Origin: an uncultured Faecalibacterium sp.
Lineage (GTDB): Bacteria; Bacillota; Clostridia; Oscillospirales; Ruminococcaceae
DNA length: 18,186 nucleotides
NCBI GenBank assembly: GCA_934553285.1
Contig: CAKTFD010000040.1
Span: forward strand, 1 to 18,186
Direction: 5' to 3'
The translations under genes were made by a program, and so were the position numbers. Position 1 is the first letter of the stretch; every line of letters starts with the position of its first letter. Below the pieces are notes generated by a model. The model searched no databases, was not told the origin of the DNA, and saw only the letters and a list, made by a program, of their open reading frames with translations. Positions 1-6,917 of the stretch are shown piece by piece.

Positions 1-74
1 GGAGCTGGTGACAGGAGTTGAACCTGCAACCCACTGATTACAAATCAGTTGCGCTGCCATTGCGCCACACCAGC
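1..74 (-). tRNA. tRNA-Thr (anticodon UGU)
   Basis: Read on the minus strand, the gene begins GCTGGTG at 74 and closes with CACCAGC at 10-4, a perfect 7-bp acceptor stem. The anticodon arm is ACTGA / TCAGT with the 7-base loop TTTGTAA, giving anticodon TGT (Thr, ACA codons). The T arm is GCAGG-TTCAACT-CCTGT. The discriminator is T at position 3, followed by CC at 2-1; the final A of an encoded CCA would lie outside the window. The mature body without CCA is 3-74, 72 nt. Confidence 0.96.
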
Positions 75-89
75 AAACATTACCTAGGT

Positions 90-118
90 AGTATAACACA
101 GGTGCGGCGTTTTGGCAA
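90..118 (-). promoter_or_regulatory. Promoter of the tRNA-Thr gene
   Basis: On the minus strand, TTGCCA (118-113) lies 17 bp from TATACT (95-90). Each hexamer is one base from the sigma-70-type consensus. The -10 box ends 15 bp before the first base of the tRNA, which fits a short 5' leader. The tRNA is therefore probably transcribed independently of the peptidase gene upstream. I see no convincing terminator between that gene and this promoter: the GC hairpin at 129-142 has no T tract. Confidence 0.7.
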
Positions 119-155
119 GAACTGTTTTGCGCGTGTGCGCGCGGCGGGGCAGCTG

Positions 156-848
156 TCAGTCGATGGTCGTTTTGGTGCGTCCGATGCCGATAACGGCGGT
201 GGCGATCTTTTTCCAGCTGTTGCAGCCGCACACGCCGTCCACCCGCAGGCTGGTGCGCTTCTGGTAGCCCCGCAGCGCTTCCTCGGTGCGGGCACCGAAG
301 ATGCCATCGATGCGGCTGCCGGTCTGGTAGCCTAGGGTGGAAAGCGCATCCTGCAGTACCATCACATAGCAGCCCCGGCTGCCACGGCGCAGGGTGGGGT
401 ACCCGGCTGTGGTGCCGCTGCAGGCGGGCGTGCCGTAGCGGCGGTCGAAGTGCACCCAGGTGGGGGTCTGGCTCAGCGGCTCCACGTAGCCCCAGGCACC
501 GCTGCTGCGGGCGGCGTTGTAGATGGCGGTGCGCTGGCGCTGATCCAGGCTCTGCCCTACATCAAAGGCTACGCCTGCGTAGTGCTGGCTGCGGGTGCCG
601 TGCCCGCCCTCCCAGATGCGGCGGAACGCATACCCCACCGGGATGCCTTTGCCGTATTTGCGGCGGGTCAGGTTCCAGGCTTCCATGGCGGCAATGGTGG
701 TCCACAGGGTAGGGCTGGCCGATTTACCCCGAAATTCCCGCAGGCGCAGGGTGGTCAGGGTGCTGTAGGGCATGGGGTCGTTTTCGTTCAGATTAGAATA
801 GGTGTAAACCTTATTCTCGTAGGCATCGTAGATCAGCAGGCGTGCCAT
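156..848 (-). CDS. M15-family D,D-peptidase with a peptidoglycan-binding repeat
   Basis: A 230-aa predicted zinc D-alanyl-D-alanine peptidase that would trim peptidoglycan stem peptides. Residues 1-140 carry the M15 pattern: SQH at 87-89, then AFD with Asp96, and WVHF with His133. The expected zinc ligands are His89, Asp96 and His133. Glu123 (GYVEP) could be the catalytic base. Residues 150-215 form one PG_binding_1 repeat (YPTLRRGSRG ... IDGIFG ... VDGVCG). AAGGAGG sits 8 bp before the ATG, inside the last codons of the upstream gene. Only 3 bp separate that gene's stop from this start, so the two are cotranscribed and probably translationally coupled. No Sec signal peptide or membrane anchor is visible at the N-terminus, so the export route is unclear. 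The family call is firm; the exact substrate is inferred. Confidence 0.88.
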   Translation of the reverse strand: MARLLIYDAYENKVYTYSNLNENDPMPYSTLTTLRLREFRGKSASPTLWTTIAAMEAWNLTRRKYGKGIPVGYAFRRIWEGGHGTRSQHYAGVAFDVGQSLDQRQRTAIYNAARSSGAWGYVEPLSQTPTWVHFDRRYGTPACSGTTAGYPTLRRGSRGCYVMVLQDALSTLGYQTGSRIDGIFGARTEEALRGYQKRTSLRVDGVCGCNSWKKIATAVIGIGRTKTTID

Positions 849-851
849 GCA

Positions 852-3041
852 TCATTCCTCCTTATCGTGCTCGCAGCTGCAGGGGTCGGTGCACTGGGCG
901 TGCAGGGCGTACCAGGTCGGGCAGTTCACGGTGCCGGTCACCAGCAGGCCGGCCCGCTGCTGGGCAGCCCGCACAGCGGCTGTTTCTGCAGGGCCAAAGC
1001 AGTTGTTCTCGGCCACATAGTCGTCGCCGCAGTACAGCTGCGACCGCCGGTTCAGCCAGATCTCCACCTGCGCAACGTCTGCCCCTACGCTGCCGGCGGC
1101 CATGCCGCGCCCCGGGTAGGCATAAGGCTGCTGTGGATCCCGGTCGGGGTTTGGAGAGTGGGCGGCCAGCTGCAGGCTCAGCGCCTCCACTGCTGCCCAG
1201 GTGTCGGCATCTGCGATACCGGTCTGTGCCAGCGCCAGCAGCTGCTGGGCACTGCGGGTGGCGGCAGCGGTCTCGGCCGTGTACTGATCTGCAAGGGGCG
1301 GGGCTTCCACGCTGGAAAAATAATAGGCGATGCGCTGCAAAAGCAGGCTGTAGTACAGCACGGCCTCGCCGCTGCTGCCCACGGTCAGCGGGGTGCCGGG
1401 GTAGGGCAGACGCTTCAAGGTGACCACCGGCCCGGAGCTGCGCAGCTGGCTGGCGTGGCCGTACAGGGAGGTCCAGGTGGTGCGCCCCACGATGCCGTCC
1501 ACCGAAAGCCCGGCAAAGCGCTGGTACGCCTGCACCGCGCGCTCGGTGTCCGGGCCGAACCGTCCATCGATGCTTGCCGAAGGGATGCTGCGCTCGTAGG
1601 CGCTCATGAGATAGAGGTAGAACTGCAGCTCCCGCACGGCGGTGCCGGTGGACCCGCTGCGCAGTACGCCCGGGTAATCGCCGGGGCGCAGGGCAGAGGA
1701 CAGCAGCCGGTTGGCGATATCGTTGTACACCTCGTACAGCTTATTCCAGGTGGTGCGGCCTACTACGCCATCGCTGGTCAGGTCAAAGTAACGCTGAAAC
1801 CGCCGCACCGCTGCCGCTGTGCCCGCACCAAATTTTCCGTCCACGGTCAGGCTGTCAAGGTCCTTGTACACAGTGCGGGCGATCTTGAGCCAGAACTGTA
1901 CCAGACGTACGTTCTGGCCGGAGGAACCCTCCCGCAGCGGGGTGCCGGGGTAGGCGTTGGGGGTGCCATTGTCGGACTGGATGCTCAAAAATTCATCGTA
2001 CAGTTCCATCCAGGTGGCCTGCCCCACCACGCCGTCCACGGTCAGGCCGTATCTGCGCTGGAAGGCCCGCACGGCGTTGGCAGTAGCGGTGCCGTATACG
2101 CCATCCACCGTTACGGAGGGGATGGCGCTCTCGTACTGCGCCAGGGTGTTCAGCCAGAACTGCACCTGTTCTACCGCGCTGCCGGTGGAGCCGGTGCGCA
2201 GCACCGTCCCGTTCCAGGTGCCGTTGGACAGGGCGCCGCTGGCGGTCTCGCCCTCGCTGGTCAGCTCGGCAAGATCCTTGACCGATACATAGATGTAGCT
2301 GATCTTGTACCAGGTCTGCCGCCCCACTACGCCATCGGCGGTCAGGTTGAACTGCTTCTGGAAGGCCCGCACCGTGGCGGCCATCCGACTGCCGAACACA
2401 CCATCCACTGTCAATTTGCCCAGGAAGGGGTAGTCCTTGGTGATGCGGTTCAGCTGCCGCTGCAGGGTGAACACCGCCGCGCCGCGGCTGCCCTGCCGCA
2501 GCGGGGTGCCGGGGTAGCTCTGGGGGATGGACTGGATGTTCCGGCAGCGCACGATCTCGATGCTGCTGCCGTAGTAGTAGCGCAGGATCTGCAGGGCGCT
2601 GCGCCCCTGCTCGGCCAGTTTTACGGTGCCCCACTGCTTTAACCCGGGGCAGGTGACCGACTTGCCATCGCAGTATTCAGAATAATAGGGATTTACCGTG
2701 CCGTGCTTGCGCAGGTAGGTGTTGAAGATATCGTCCGTGATACGCACCATCACATCAAATACCGTGCGCCCGTGGACGTAATACTGGTCGTAGCTGGTAG
2801 AGTTTGTAATGTTGAAGGTATAGCCCTTGCTGGGGTACCACTCGGTATAGATGCGGTTGAGCGCCAGCGAGATCTGGCAGTGGATGTTGGCGCGCAGGGC
2901 CTGCTCCGGCCAGGTAGAGCAGCACAAACCAAAAAGACAGAAGCAGCCTGTACTCTGTACAAAGAACTGGCGCAAAAACAGAGACCCGGAACCCTTTTGC
3001 GCCATTCTGGCTCCGAAAAGGTTCCGGGTCTTGTGTATCAT
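852..3041 (-). CDS. 3' part of an interrupted SpoIID-like / peptidoglycan-binding-repeat gene
   Basis: The frame is open from 3041, but only 2917-852 (685 codons from PEQALRANIHCQ, plus the Trp codon) belongs to the original gene. The first 43 codons translate the end of the inserted element. They match no expected domain and have no ribosome site before the ATG at 3041. The native part starts inside a SpoIID-like lytic-transglycosylase fold (ALRANI...ALNRIYTEWYPSKGY, YDQYYVHGRTVF, YCDGKSVTCPGLKQWG). Six PG_binding_1 repeats follow, each opening with a variant of YPGTPLRxGSxG and closing with VDGVVGxxTW. The last two are divergent. The C-terminus is Cys-rich. The missing N-terminal 187 residues are encoded at 9668-9108. 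Joined, the protein would be 872 aa. In the present state this half probably lacks a usable start. The downstream M15 gene is in the same operon and may lose its promoter through the insertion. Confidence 0.88.
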   Translation of the reverse strand: MIHKTRNLFGARMAQKGSGSLFLRQFFVQSTGCFCLFGLCCSTWPEQALRANIHCQISLALNRIYTEWYPSKGYTFNITNSTSYDQYYVHGRTVFDVMVRITDDIFNTYLRKHGTVNPYYSEYCDGKSVTCPGLKQWGTVKLAEQGRSALQILRYYYGSSIEIVRCRNIQSIPQSYPGTPLRQGSRGAAVFTLQRQLNRITKDYPFLGKLTVDGVFGSRMAATVRAFQKQFNLTADGVVGRQTWYKISYIYVSVKDLAELTSEGETASGALSNGTWNGTVLRTGSTGSAVEQVQFWLNTLAQYESAIPSVTVDGVYGTATANAVRAFQRRYGLTVDGVVGQATWMELYDEFLSIQSDNGTPNAYPGTPLREGSSGQNVRLVQFWLKIARTVYKDLDSLTVDGKFGAGTAAAVRRFQRYFDLTSDGVVGRTTWNKLYEVYNDIANRLLSSALRPGDYPGVLRSGSTGTAVRELQFYLYLMSAYERSIPSASIDGRFGPDTERAVQAYQRFAGLSVDGIVGRTTWTSLYGHASQLRSSGPVVTLKRLPYPGTPLTVGSSGEAVLYYSLLLQRIAYYFSSVEAPPLADQYTAETAAATRSAQQLLALAQTGIADADTWAAVEALSLQLAAHSPNPDRDPQQPYAYPGRGMAAGSVGADVAQVEIWLNRRSQLYCGDDYVAENNCFGPAETAAVRAAQQRAGLLVTGTVNCPTWYALHAQCTDPCSCEHDKEE
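2910..2917. repeat. attL core: left copy of the 8-bp direct repeat
   Basis: CCAGGTAG occurs here and again in the same orientation at 9108-9115. To its left is native gene sequence (Trp then Pro-Glu-Gln-Ala-Leu on the minus strand). To its right is unrelated element DNA. The bases next to the core differ between the two copies, as expected of the short identity at serine-recombinase attL/attR. The actual 2-bp crossover lies somewhere in these 8 bp and cannot be fixed from one locus. Confidence 0.88.
2983..3030. terminator. Long hairpin near the element's left end, probable terminator
   Basis: GACCCGGAAC (2983-2992) pairs perfectly with GTTCCGGGTC (3021-3030). The stem continues CTTTT/AAAAG past a 1-nt bulge, then GCCA/TGGC around a small loop. 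On the minus strand it is followed by TCTGTTTTTG, fitting the end of transcription from the symporter gene whose stop is at 3174. On the plus strand six T's follow at 3041. It lies 66 bp inside attL and may stop element transcription from entering the split gene. Confidence 0.6.
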
Positions 3042-3173
3042 TTTTTCAGGACGCTATTTTGCAACGGCCCCTGCCACATCGATTGGCTTTGCGATATGAC
3101 CATCATGCAGAGCAAGATCCCTTTTTTGTGGTTCTCAGATGCATTGGCAGCCATGGCAGCAGGGATGGATGCT

Positions 3174-4838
3174 TTAACGCATGTATTTTTCCATATCGAG
3201 TTTGTTTTCTGATTTTGCAACGATCAAGGATGCTGATACATCACCCAGGCTGTTACTCATTGCACGCATCATGCCCAGCAGGGAATCCAGGCCCATAACC
3301 AGTCCGATCCCTGCAATCGGGACGTTTAACTGCGTCAGAAGCACAGACAGGCATACAAGCCCGGCCCCCGGAACGCCCGGTGCGCCGACTGAAAGAATAA
3401 ACACGGAGAAGAACATAGACAGCATCATGCCGCCGCTGATATCAACACCAAAAACTCTTGCCAGTGCCATGCCGAATATCACCAGATAGATACAGGTTCC
3501 ATCCATGTTTACCGTTGCACCCAAAGGAATGGACAAAGAATAGATCTTTTTGGAGATGCCCAGTTTCTCATCGCAGGCCTTCATATTCACGATGATCGCG
3601 GCATTGCTGGAAGCCATACCAAACACCTGCAGCATCGTGGGGCTGTACTTTTTTAAAAATGGCAGCGGGTTTAAACGGCTGATCACAATAAGCAGCAGGC
3701 AGTATACCCCCATCATCGCCACGATTCCCACTGCAAAAGTGCCGAGCATTGCCAGCATGGATAAGAGTACATCCGGCCCTGTCTTTAAGATCACGGACAA
3801 CACAGAAGAAAAGGTTGCGATCGGGATGAACCGCACCAGCATCACGGTGATCTTGAGAAACAGGCTGTTGCAGGCCTCAAAGATATCTTTCAGCAGCTTG
3901 AAATGCTCTCCGGTTTTTTCTAATGCGATCCCGATCAGAATGGCCATAAAGATCAGCTGCATCATATTTGAGTCCAAAAACGGTTTTACAAAGTTTGCCG
4001 GTACGATCCCCACGATGGTATCCTTGATCGAAATGCTTACATCCGAAACGGCTACGGTTGCCGCATCCTCGGCCAACTTTGCCGCAAGCCCCGGATCGCC
4101 CGGCTTCAACAGTTCAAATACACCGGTTGCCACAAGAATTGCCAGAACCGTTGTAAGCAGATAAAAACCCATGACCTTTCCGCCAATGCGTCCGGCTTCT
4201 TTCAGATCTCCAAACTGCGAAATGCAACACGTAATAGAGAAAAATACCACCGGAGCAACGATCATCTTCAATGCATTCAAAAACATTGTGCTGATAGAGG
4301 TAAATACAGTATTATTCAGTGCTTCATTTACGCCGGAAGGCACAAACACCTTCATCAGTACACCGAGGATGATCGCAGCCAGCAGGGCCAGCATTGTATG
4401 TAATACCATGGCATGGGGATTCTTCTGCACCGTGATCTCCACCATGTTCACGTTATTTTTGTTCTTATAGTGCAGCTTTTCTTCATTTGCTTTGAGAAGA
4501 AGATCTCGGATGATGTTTTCTTCCTTCTCCTGCGCCGTCTGGAGATCATCGTTTTCCTGGTCCAGCACCTCTTCGATGGTATGCCCACAAATAAATTGGA
4601 ACTTTTCACCCCTGAGGGAGATATCTACAGATACTCTGCCAAATCTTTTATTAAGGACAATGCATATTTTTTCAGCAGGGTCTTTTGCATGATCCATCAA
4701 CCGCAGCAATACTTCTTCTACTAAAAGCATTGTCTTGGTGGTCTGCTTTTTCTCCAGGTCAAATGCTTGCAGACCTTCCCGGATAAAGTCCATGCCGGTT
4801 TCTGTGTTTTTCTGTTCTACCAATATTTTCTTTCTCAT
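3174..4838 (-). CDS. SDF/DAACS-family cation:dicarboxylate/amino-acid symporter with extra N-terminal domain
   Basis: A 554-aa inner-membrane symporter, predicted to take up a dicarboxylate or acidic/neutral amino acid with Na+ or H+. Start chosen at 4838 (MRKKILVEQ) because AAGGAGG lies 11 bp upstream; an earlier ATG at 4925 lacks one. Residues ~1-140 are soluble and not part of a normal SDF transporter. The segment LLVEEVLLRLMDHA followed by an alternating hydrophobic strand region resembles a degenerate histidine-kinase-type ATPase fold with the N-box Asn missing. From ~145 comes the transporter core: hydrophobic helices, SSNAAIIVNMKA (HP1 region), the NMDGT cation-binding motif, SVGAPGVPGAG (HP2 region), and a final helix with MMRAMSNSLGD carrying the substrate-binding Asp/Arg/Asn/Asp set. 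A TATACT-like -10 lies at 4913-4908 without a clear -35. The gene is visibly more A+T-rich than the host flanks, suggesting separate acquisition. Substrate is unresolved. Confidence 0.9.
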   Translation of the reverse strand: MRKKILVEQKNTETGMDFIREGLQAFDLEKKQTTKTMLLVEEVLLRLMDHAKDPAEKICIVLNKRFGRVSVDISLRGEKFQFICGHTIEEVLDQENDDLQTAQEKEENIIRDLLLKANEEKLHYKNKNNVNMVEITVQKNPHAMVLHTMLALLAAIILGVLMKVFVPSGVNEALNNTVFTSISTMFLNALKMIVAPVVFFSITCCISQFGDLKEAGRIGGKVMGFYLLTTVLAILVATGVFELLKPGDPGLAAKLAEDAATVAVSDVSISIKDTIVGIVPANFVKPFLDSNMMQLIFMAILIGIALEKTGEHFKLLKDIFEACNSLFLKITVMLVRFIPIATFSSVLSVILKTGPDVLLSMLAMLGTFAVGIVAMMGVYCLLLIVISRLNPLPFLKKYSPTMLQVFGMASSNAAIIVNMKACDEKLGISKKIYSLSIPLGATVNMDGTCIYLVIFGMALARVFGVDISGGMMLSMFFSVFILSVGAPGVPGAGLVCLSVLLTQLNVPIAGIGLVMGLDSLLGMMRAMSNSLGDVSASLIVAKSENKLDMEKYMR

Positions 4839-4950
4839 AGCCTCACGGTCCTCCTTCCTGCGGATACGAAAAAACGTTGCGGATCCCGCAGAGCAAACGT
4901 TATTCACAGTATAGCATTTCTGCAAAAAATATTCTAGAGATAAAAAATAT

Positions 4951-4985
4951 GTAAGGCACTTTTTTACCCCTCAAAAGTGCCTTAC
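4951..4985 (-). terminator. Perfect 13-bp hairpin between DUF454 and symporter genes
   Basis: GTAAGGCACTTTT (4951-4963) and AAAAGTGCCTTAC (4973-4985) form a perfect 13-bp stem with the 9-nt loop TTACCCCTC. Read on the minus strand, it is followed by ATATTTTTTATC. That suits a factor-independent terminator after the DUF454 gene (stop at 5135) and before the symporter promoter region. An operator role is an alternative because the T run is interrupted. The rest of 4986-5134 shows nothing I can name. Confidence 0.55.
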
Positions 4986-5134
4986 ATCATCAAGTATTTC
5001 TGGTATAACATGGCTCTGCCGTTATATTCTATAGGGCAGAAAGCGATTTTATGAGGAAAAGCCATGGGCCGGGATCCTGGTAGTTGCACAGCATCCCGCA
5101 AATGTGCCTACAGACCGTATTTGCAGAGCTGGAG

Positions 5135-5539
5135 CTATTCTGCGTTCTCCGGGGTCTGCTCTGCAGGCTTTATGGTCTTGACCCGCAGGGCAAAGTACAG
5201 CAGATGGCAGACCCACACCACGGCGATGCAGACCCTGCCGATGGGCGCATTTTTCATGCAAAGAAAGCCGATGGCCATAACAGCGGTGACCATTGCAATG
5301 ATCCTGCATTTTGTTCCGGCTGTCATGGCTTTTTTCTGGACAAAGCTGTCCAGATGCTTTTTATATAAGTTGGTACCTACGAACCAATCATGCAGTTTTT
5401 GGGAGCTTTTTGCAAAACAGAGCAGGGTCGCCATGTAGAAGGGGACAGTGGGCAGAATGGGAAGCAGGATCCCCACAGTGCCAAGGACCATGCAAAGAAA
5501 GCCCAGTACGATCCAAAATGCTTTTAATAGTTTTTTCAT
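5135..5539 (-). CDS. DUF454 / YbaN-family inner-membrane protein
   Basis: A 134-aa protein, the usual length for DUF454, and of unknown function. The family signature is clear: GTVGILLPILPTVPFYMATLLCFAKSS-x-HDW, then NLYKKHLDSF. Three to four membrane helices are visible: residues ~6-22, ~24-45, ~78-94 and ~98-115. The tail is charged (KTIKPAEQTPENAE). Two adjacent ATGs exist, at 5542 and 5539. The second is preferred because AGGAG then has a 6-nt spacing rather than 3. The gene lies downstream of the SDR stub on the same strand and may be transcribed from that promoter. The hairpin at 4951-4985 would end its message. Nothing links it functionally to the symporter beyond position. Confidence 0.88.
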   Translation of the reverse strand: MKKLLKAFWIVLGFLCMVLGTVGILLPILPTVPFYMATLLCFAKSSQKLHDWFVGTNLYKKHLDSFVQKKAMTAGTKCRIIAMVTAVMAIGFLCMKNAPIGRVCIAVVWVCHLLYFALRVKTIKPAEQTPENAE

Positions 5540-5595
5540 CATCTTCTCCTGTTGATCTTTTGTGTTGCTGCCGATACAGAGGATCTCTCCGGATG

Positions 5596-5805
5596 TTAGC
5601 AATGACTAACTTTTGACGCTTTGAAAAGCCGCCCGCTGGCGACTTTTCTGGAGAGATAATACGATATTCCGGAAACTTTGTCAAGATGTATTTGCGGAGC
5701 GGTGCGCCTGTTACCCGTATATTTTCCCAACGATCTTTCCGTGCACCGCCCGATGCCGGAGCTTCCTCCAGTAACAATGACGACCTTGTTGTTTTCTCCT
5801 GCCAT
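5596..5805 (-). pseudogene. Truncated short-chain dehydrogenase/reductase (5' stub)
   Basis: From an ATG at 5805, preceded by AGGAGG at a 6-nt spacing, the frame reads MAGENNKVVIVTGGSSGIGR. This is the beta1 strand and the TGxxxGIG nucleotide-binding loop of an SDR oxidoreductase. After ~20 residues the similarity stops. The rest (CTERSLGKYTGNRRT...) does not continue a Rossmann fold, and the frame closes at 69 aa instead of ~250. No downstream SDR parts (YxxxK) were found in any nearby frame, so most of the gene has been deleted. The promoter and ribosome site are intact, so transcription may still run on to the DUF454 gene. A GC-rich hairpin (5623-5648) lies in the stub's distal part. Confidence 0.72.
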
Positions 5806-5837
5806 GATTTTCCTCCTGAAAAAGTAGATTTGATTAA

Positions 5838-5866
5838 AGTATACTGCATCGCAAGACTGCTGTCTA
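5838..5866 (-). promoter_or_regulatory. Promoter of the SDR stub / DUF454 unit
   Basis: On the minus strand, TAGACA (5866-5861) and TATACT (5843-5838) are separated by exactly 17 bp. Both are one base from consensus. The ATG of the SDR stub is 33 bp downstream of the -10. The -35 lies inside the proximal copy of a tandem 16-bp repeat, so a bound regulator there would affect initiation. Confidence 0.68.
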
Positions 5867-5883
5867 TCAAGACTGCTGTCTAT
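5852..5883. repeat. Tandem direct repeat, 2 x 16 bp
   Basis: CAAGACTGCTGTCTAT occurs twice in immediate succession (5852-5867 and 5868-5883) with no mismatch. The proximal copy overlaps the -35 box of the minus-strand promoter at 5838-5866. It may be a duplicated operator or a simple slippage duplication; it would also duplicate the -35 hexamer. Confidence 0.85.
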
Positions 5884-5977
5884 ATTGCTATCCGAACTGT
5901 CCCACGGTTCACGCATGAATAAGTTTATAGCGCATTGACCGTGTTTGCACCTGCAGGGGGCATTTTGCGTGAGAGAC

Positions 5978-6006
5978 TTTTCTGCGGGGAGAAAGCATGG
6001 TATACT
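5978..6006 (+). promoter_or_regulatory. Extended -10 promoter for the C_GCAxxG_C_C / phosphatase pair
   Basis: TGG-TATACT (5998-6006) is an extended -10 (TGn + TATACT), with a weak TTTTCT -35 17 bp upstream. The first gene starts 48 bp downstream. A very similar arrangement (TTTTCTGC...CATGGTAAAAT) precedes the HAD gene at 14956-14984, which suggests a recurring host-type promoter form. Confidence 0.55.
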
Positions 6007-6054
6007 GAACACAAGACGCGAAAACCGATCAAAGAAAGAAGAGGACTGTAAAAA

Positions 6055-6444
6055 ATGAATATCGAAGAACGGGCAGCACAAGCTGCTGCATGGAAAGCTG
6101 CCGGGCAGTGCAACTGTGCACAGGCGGTACTGAAAGCATTTGAGGACAAGCTGCCGGTGGAGGCCGACACCCTGATGAAGCTGGGCGCAGGCTATGCCGC
6201 CGGCATGGGCTGCATGGAAAGCACCTGCGGCGCGCTGATCGGCGCTGTGATGGTGGCAGGCGTTGCTACGGACGGCAAGGGCACACCCCGTATTTCCAAG
6301 ACGCTGCTGCAAAACTTTCAGGAAAAGTGCGGTGCCACTCTCTGCAAAGAATTGAAGGGCCTGGAGACCGGTGCGCCGCTGTGCCCCTGCCCGGAGTGCG
6401 TCCGCAACGCAGTGCTGGCATTGGGCGAAGTGCTGGGAGCATAA
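6055..6444 (+). CDS. C_GCAxxG_C_C family (putative redox-active) protein
   Basis: A 129-aa cytosolic protein with the cysteine pattern that defines PF09719-type proteins. It has CNCAQAVL near residue 20, then GYAAGMGCMESTCGALIGAVMVAG in the middle, and CxxLCKELKGLETG plus CPCPECV near the C-terminus. The family is called redox-active by prediction only; electron transfer or metal binding is inferred from the conserved cysteines. The start has a modest ribosome site (AAGAGG) with an A-rich spacer. The stop is followed after 1 bp by the ATG of the phosphatase gene, so the two form a coupled operon from the promoter at 5978-6006. Base composition is GC-rich, unlike the symporter gene in the same element. 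Confidence 0.87.
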   Translation: MNIEERAAQAAAWKAAGQCNCAQAVLKAFEDKLPVEADTLMKLGAGYAAGMGCMESTCGALIGAVMVAGVATDGKGTPRISKTLLQNFQEKCGATLCKELKGLETGAPLCPCPECVRNAVLALGEVLGA

Positions 6445-6445
6445 G

Positions 6446-6895
6446 ATGAAGAGGATCCTGTTTATTTGCCACGGCAATATCTGCCGCAGCCCGATGGCGG
6501 AATTTGTGATGAAGGACCTGGTGGAAAAGGCCGGGCTTTCCGCGCAGTTTGAAATCGCCTCGGCGGCTACAAGCACGGAGGAGATCGGCAACCCGGTCTA
6601 TCCGCCCGCTCGGCGCAAGCTGGCGGAGCACGGTATCTCCTGCGCGGGCAAGACCGCCCGGCAGATGACCCGGCGGGACTACGAGAACTATGACTATCTC
6701 ATCGCGATGGACCACAACAATCTGCGGAATATGACCCGCTTTGTGGGCAGCGACCCCGACCACAAGGTGTCACTGCTGATGGATCACACCCGCTGTCCTG
6801 GCGATGTGGCGGATCCGTGGTATACCGGGGATTTTGAGGCCACATGGCAGGATGTGCTGGAGGGCTGCACGGCCCTGCTGGAAGAGCTGCGATAA
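6446..6895 (+). CDS. Low-molecular-weight protein-tyrosine-phosphatase
   Basis: A 149-aa cytosolic phosphatase. The N-terminal P-loop CHGNICRS (Cys8, Arg14) is the C(X)5R active site. The general-acid Asp is in DPWY near residue 122. Length and domain order are complete for the family. In bacteria, relatives dephosphorylate tyrosine kinases or small phosphorylated substrates, or act as arginine phosphatases; this sequence does not decide between those. The gene starts 1 bp after the upstream stop, with only a weak GGGAG, so translational coupling is likely. No tyrosine kinase or arginine kinase gene is present in the window, so its partner must be elsewhere. Being cargo of an integrative element makes it a candidate modulator of host phospho-signalling, but that is inference. 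Confidence 0.93.
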   Translation: MKRILFICHGNICRSPMAEFVMKDLVEKAGLSAQFEIASAATSTEEIGNPVYPPARRKLAEHGISCAGKTARQMTRRDYENYDYLIAMDHNNLRNMTRFVGSDPDHKVSLLMDHTRCPGDVADPWYTGDFEATWQDVLEGCTALLEELR

Positions 6896-6917
6896 AAGGG
6901 AAATGGAGGATAGTTCT

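Noticed and set aside
84..91. CTAGGTAG just upstream of the tRNA-Thr gene resembles the att core CCAGGTAG, suggesting tRNA-linked integration.
   Set aside because: It has a mismatch, and nothing on either side suggests a junction. An 8-bp near-match is expected by chance, and the real cores are fixed by the split gene.
129..142. GCGCGTGTGCGCGC hairpin between the M15 gene and the tRNA, considered as a terminator.
   Set aside because: No T tract follows on the minus strand, and alternating GC sequence forms such palindromes by chance.
852..2520. Repeating blocks of similar sequence that might look like a repeat array.
   Set aside because: They are coding PG_binding_1 repeats of about 85 residues with diverged DNA, not CRISPR or satellite repeats. 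No CRISPR array is present in the window.
450..2642. A 730-codon open frame on the plus strand across the PG-binding gene.
   Set aside because: It is antisense to a gene with clear repeated domains. Its Gly/Ala/His/Val-rich, low-complexity translation is typical of the complementary frame of GC-rich DNA, and it has no ribosome site.
2918..3041. Treating the first 43 codons of the 729-codon frame as the true N-terminus of the wall protein.
   Set aside because: They come from element DNA, overlap the terminator-like hairpin and lack a ribosome site. Native similarity begins exactly at the att core.
5596..6591. A 331-codon minus-strand frame covering the SDR stub and the antisense of the C_GCAxxG_C_C and phosphatase genes.
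   Set aside because: Only the last ~70 codons, from the ATG at 5805 with a good ribosome site, show an SDR motif. The rest is the shadow of two well-supported plus-strand genes.
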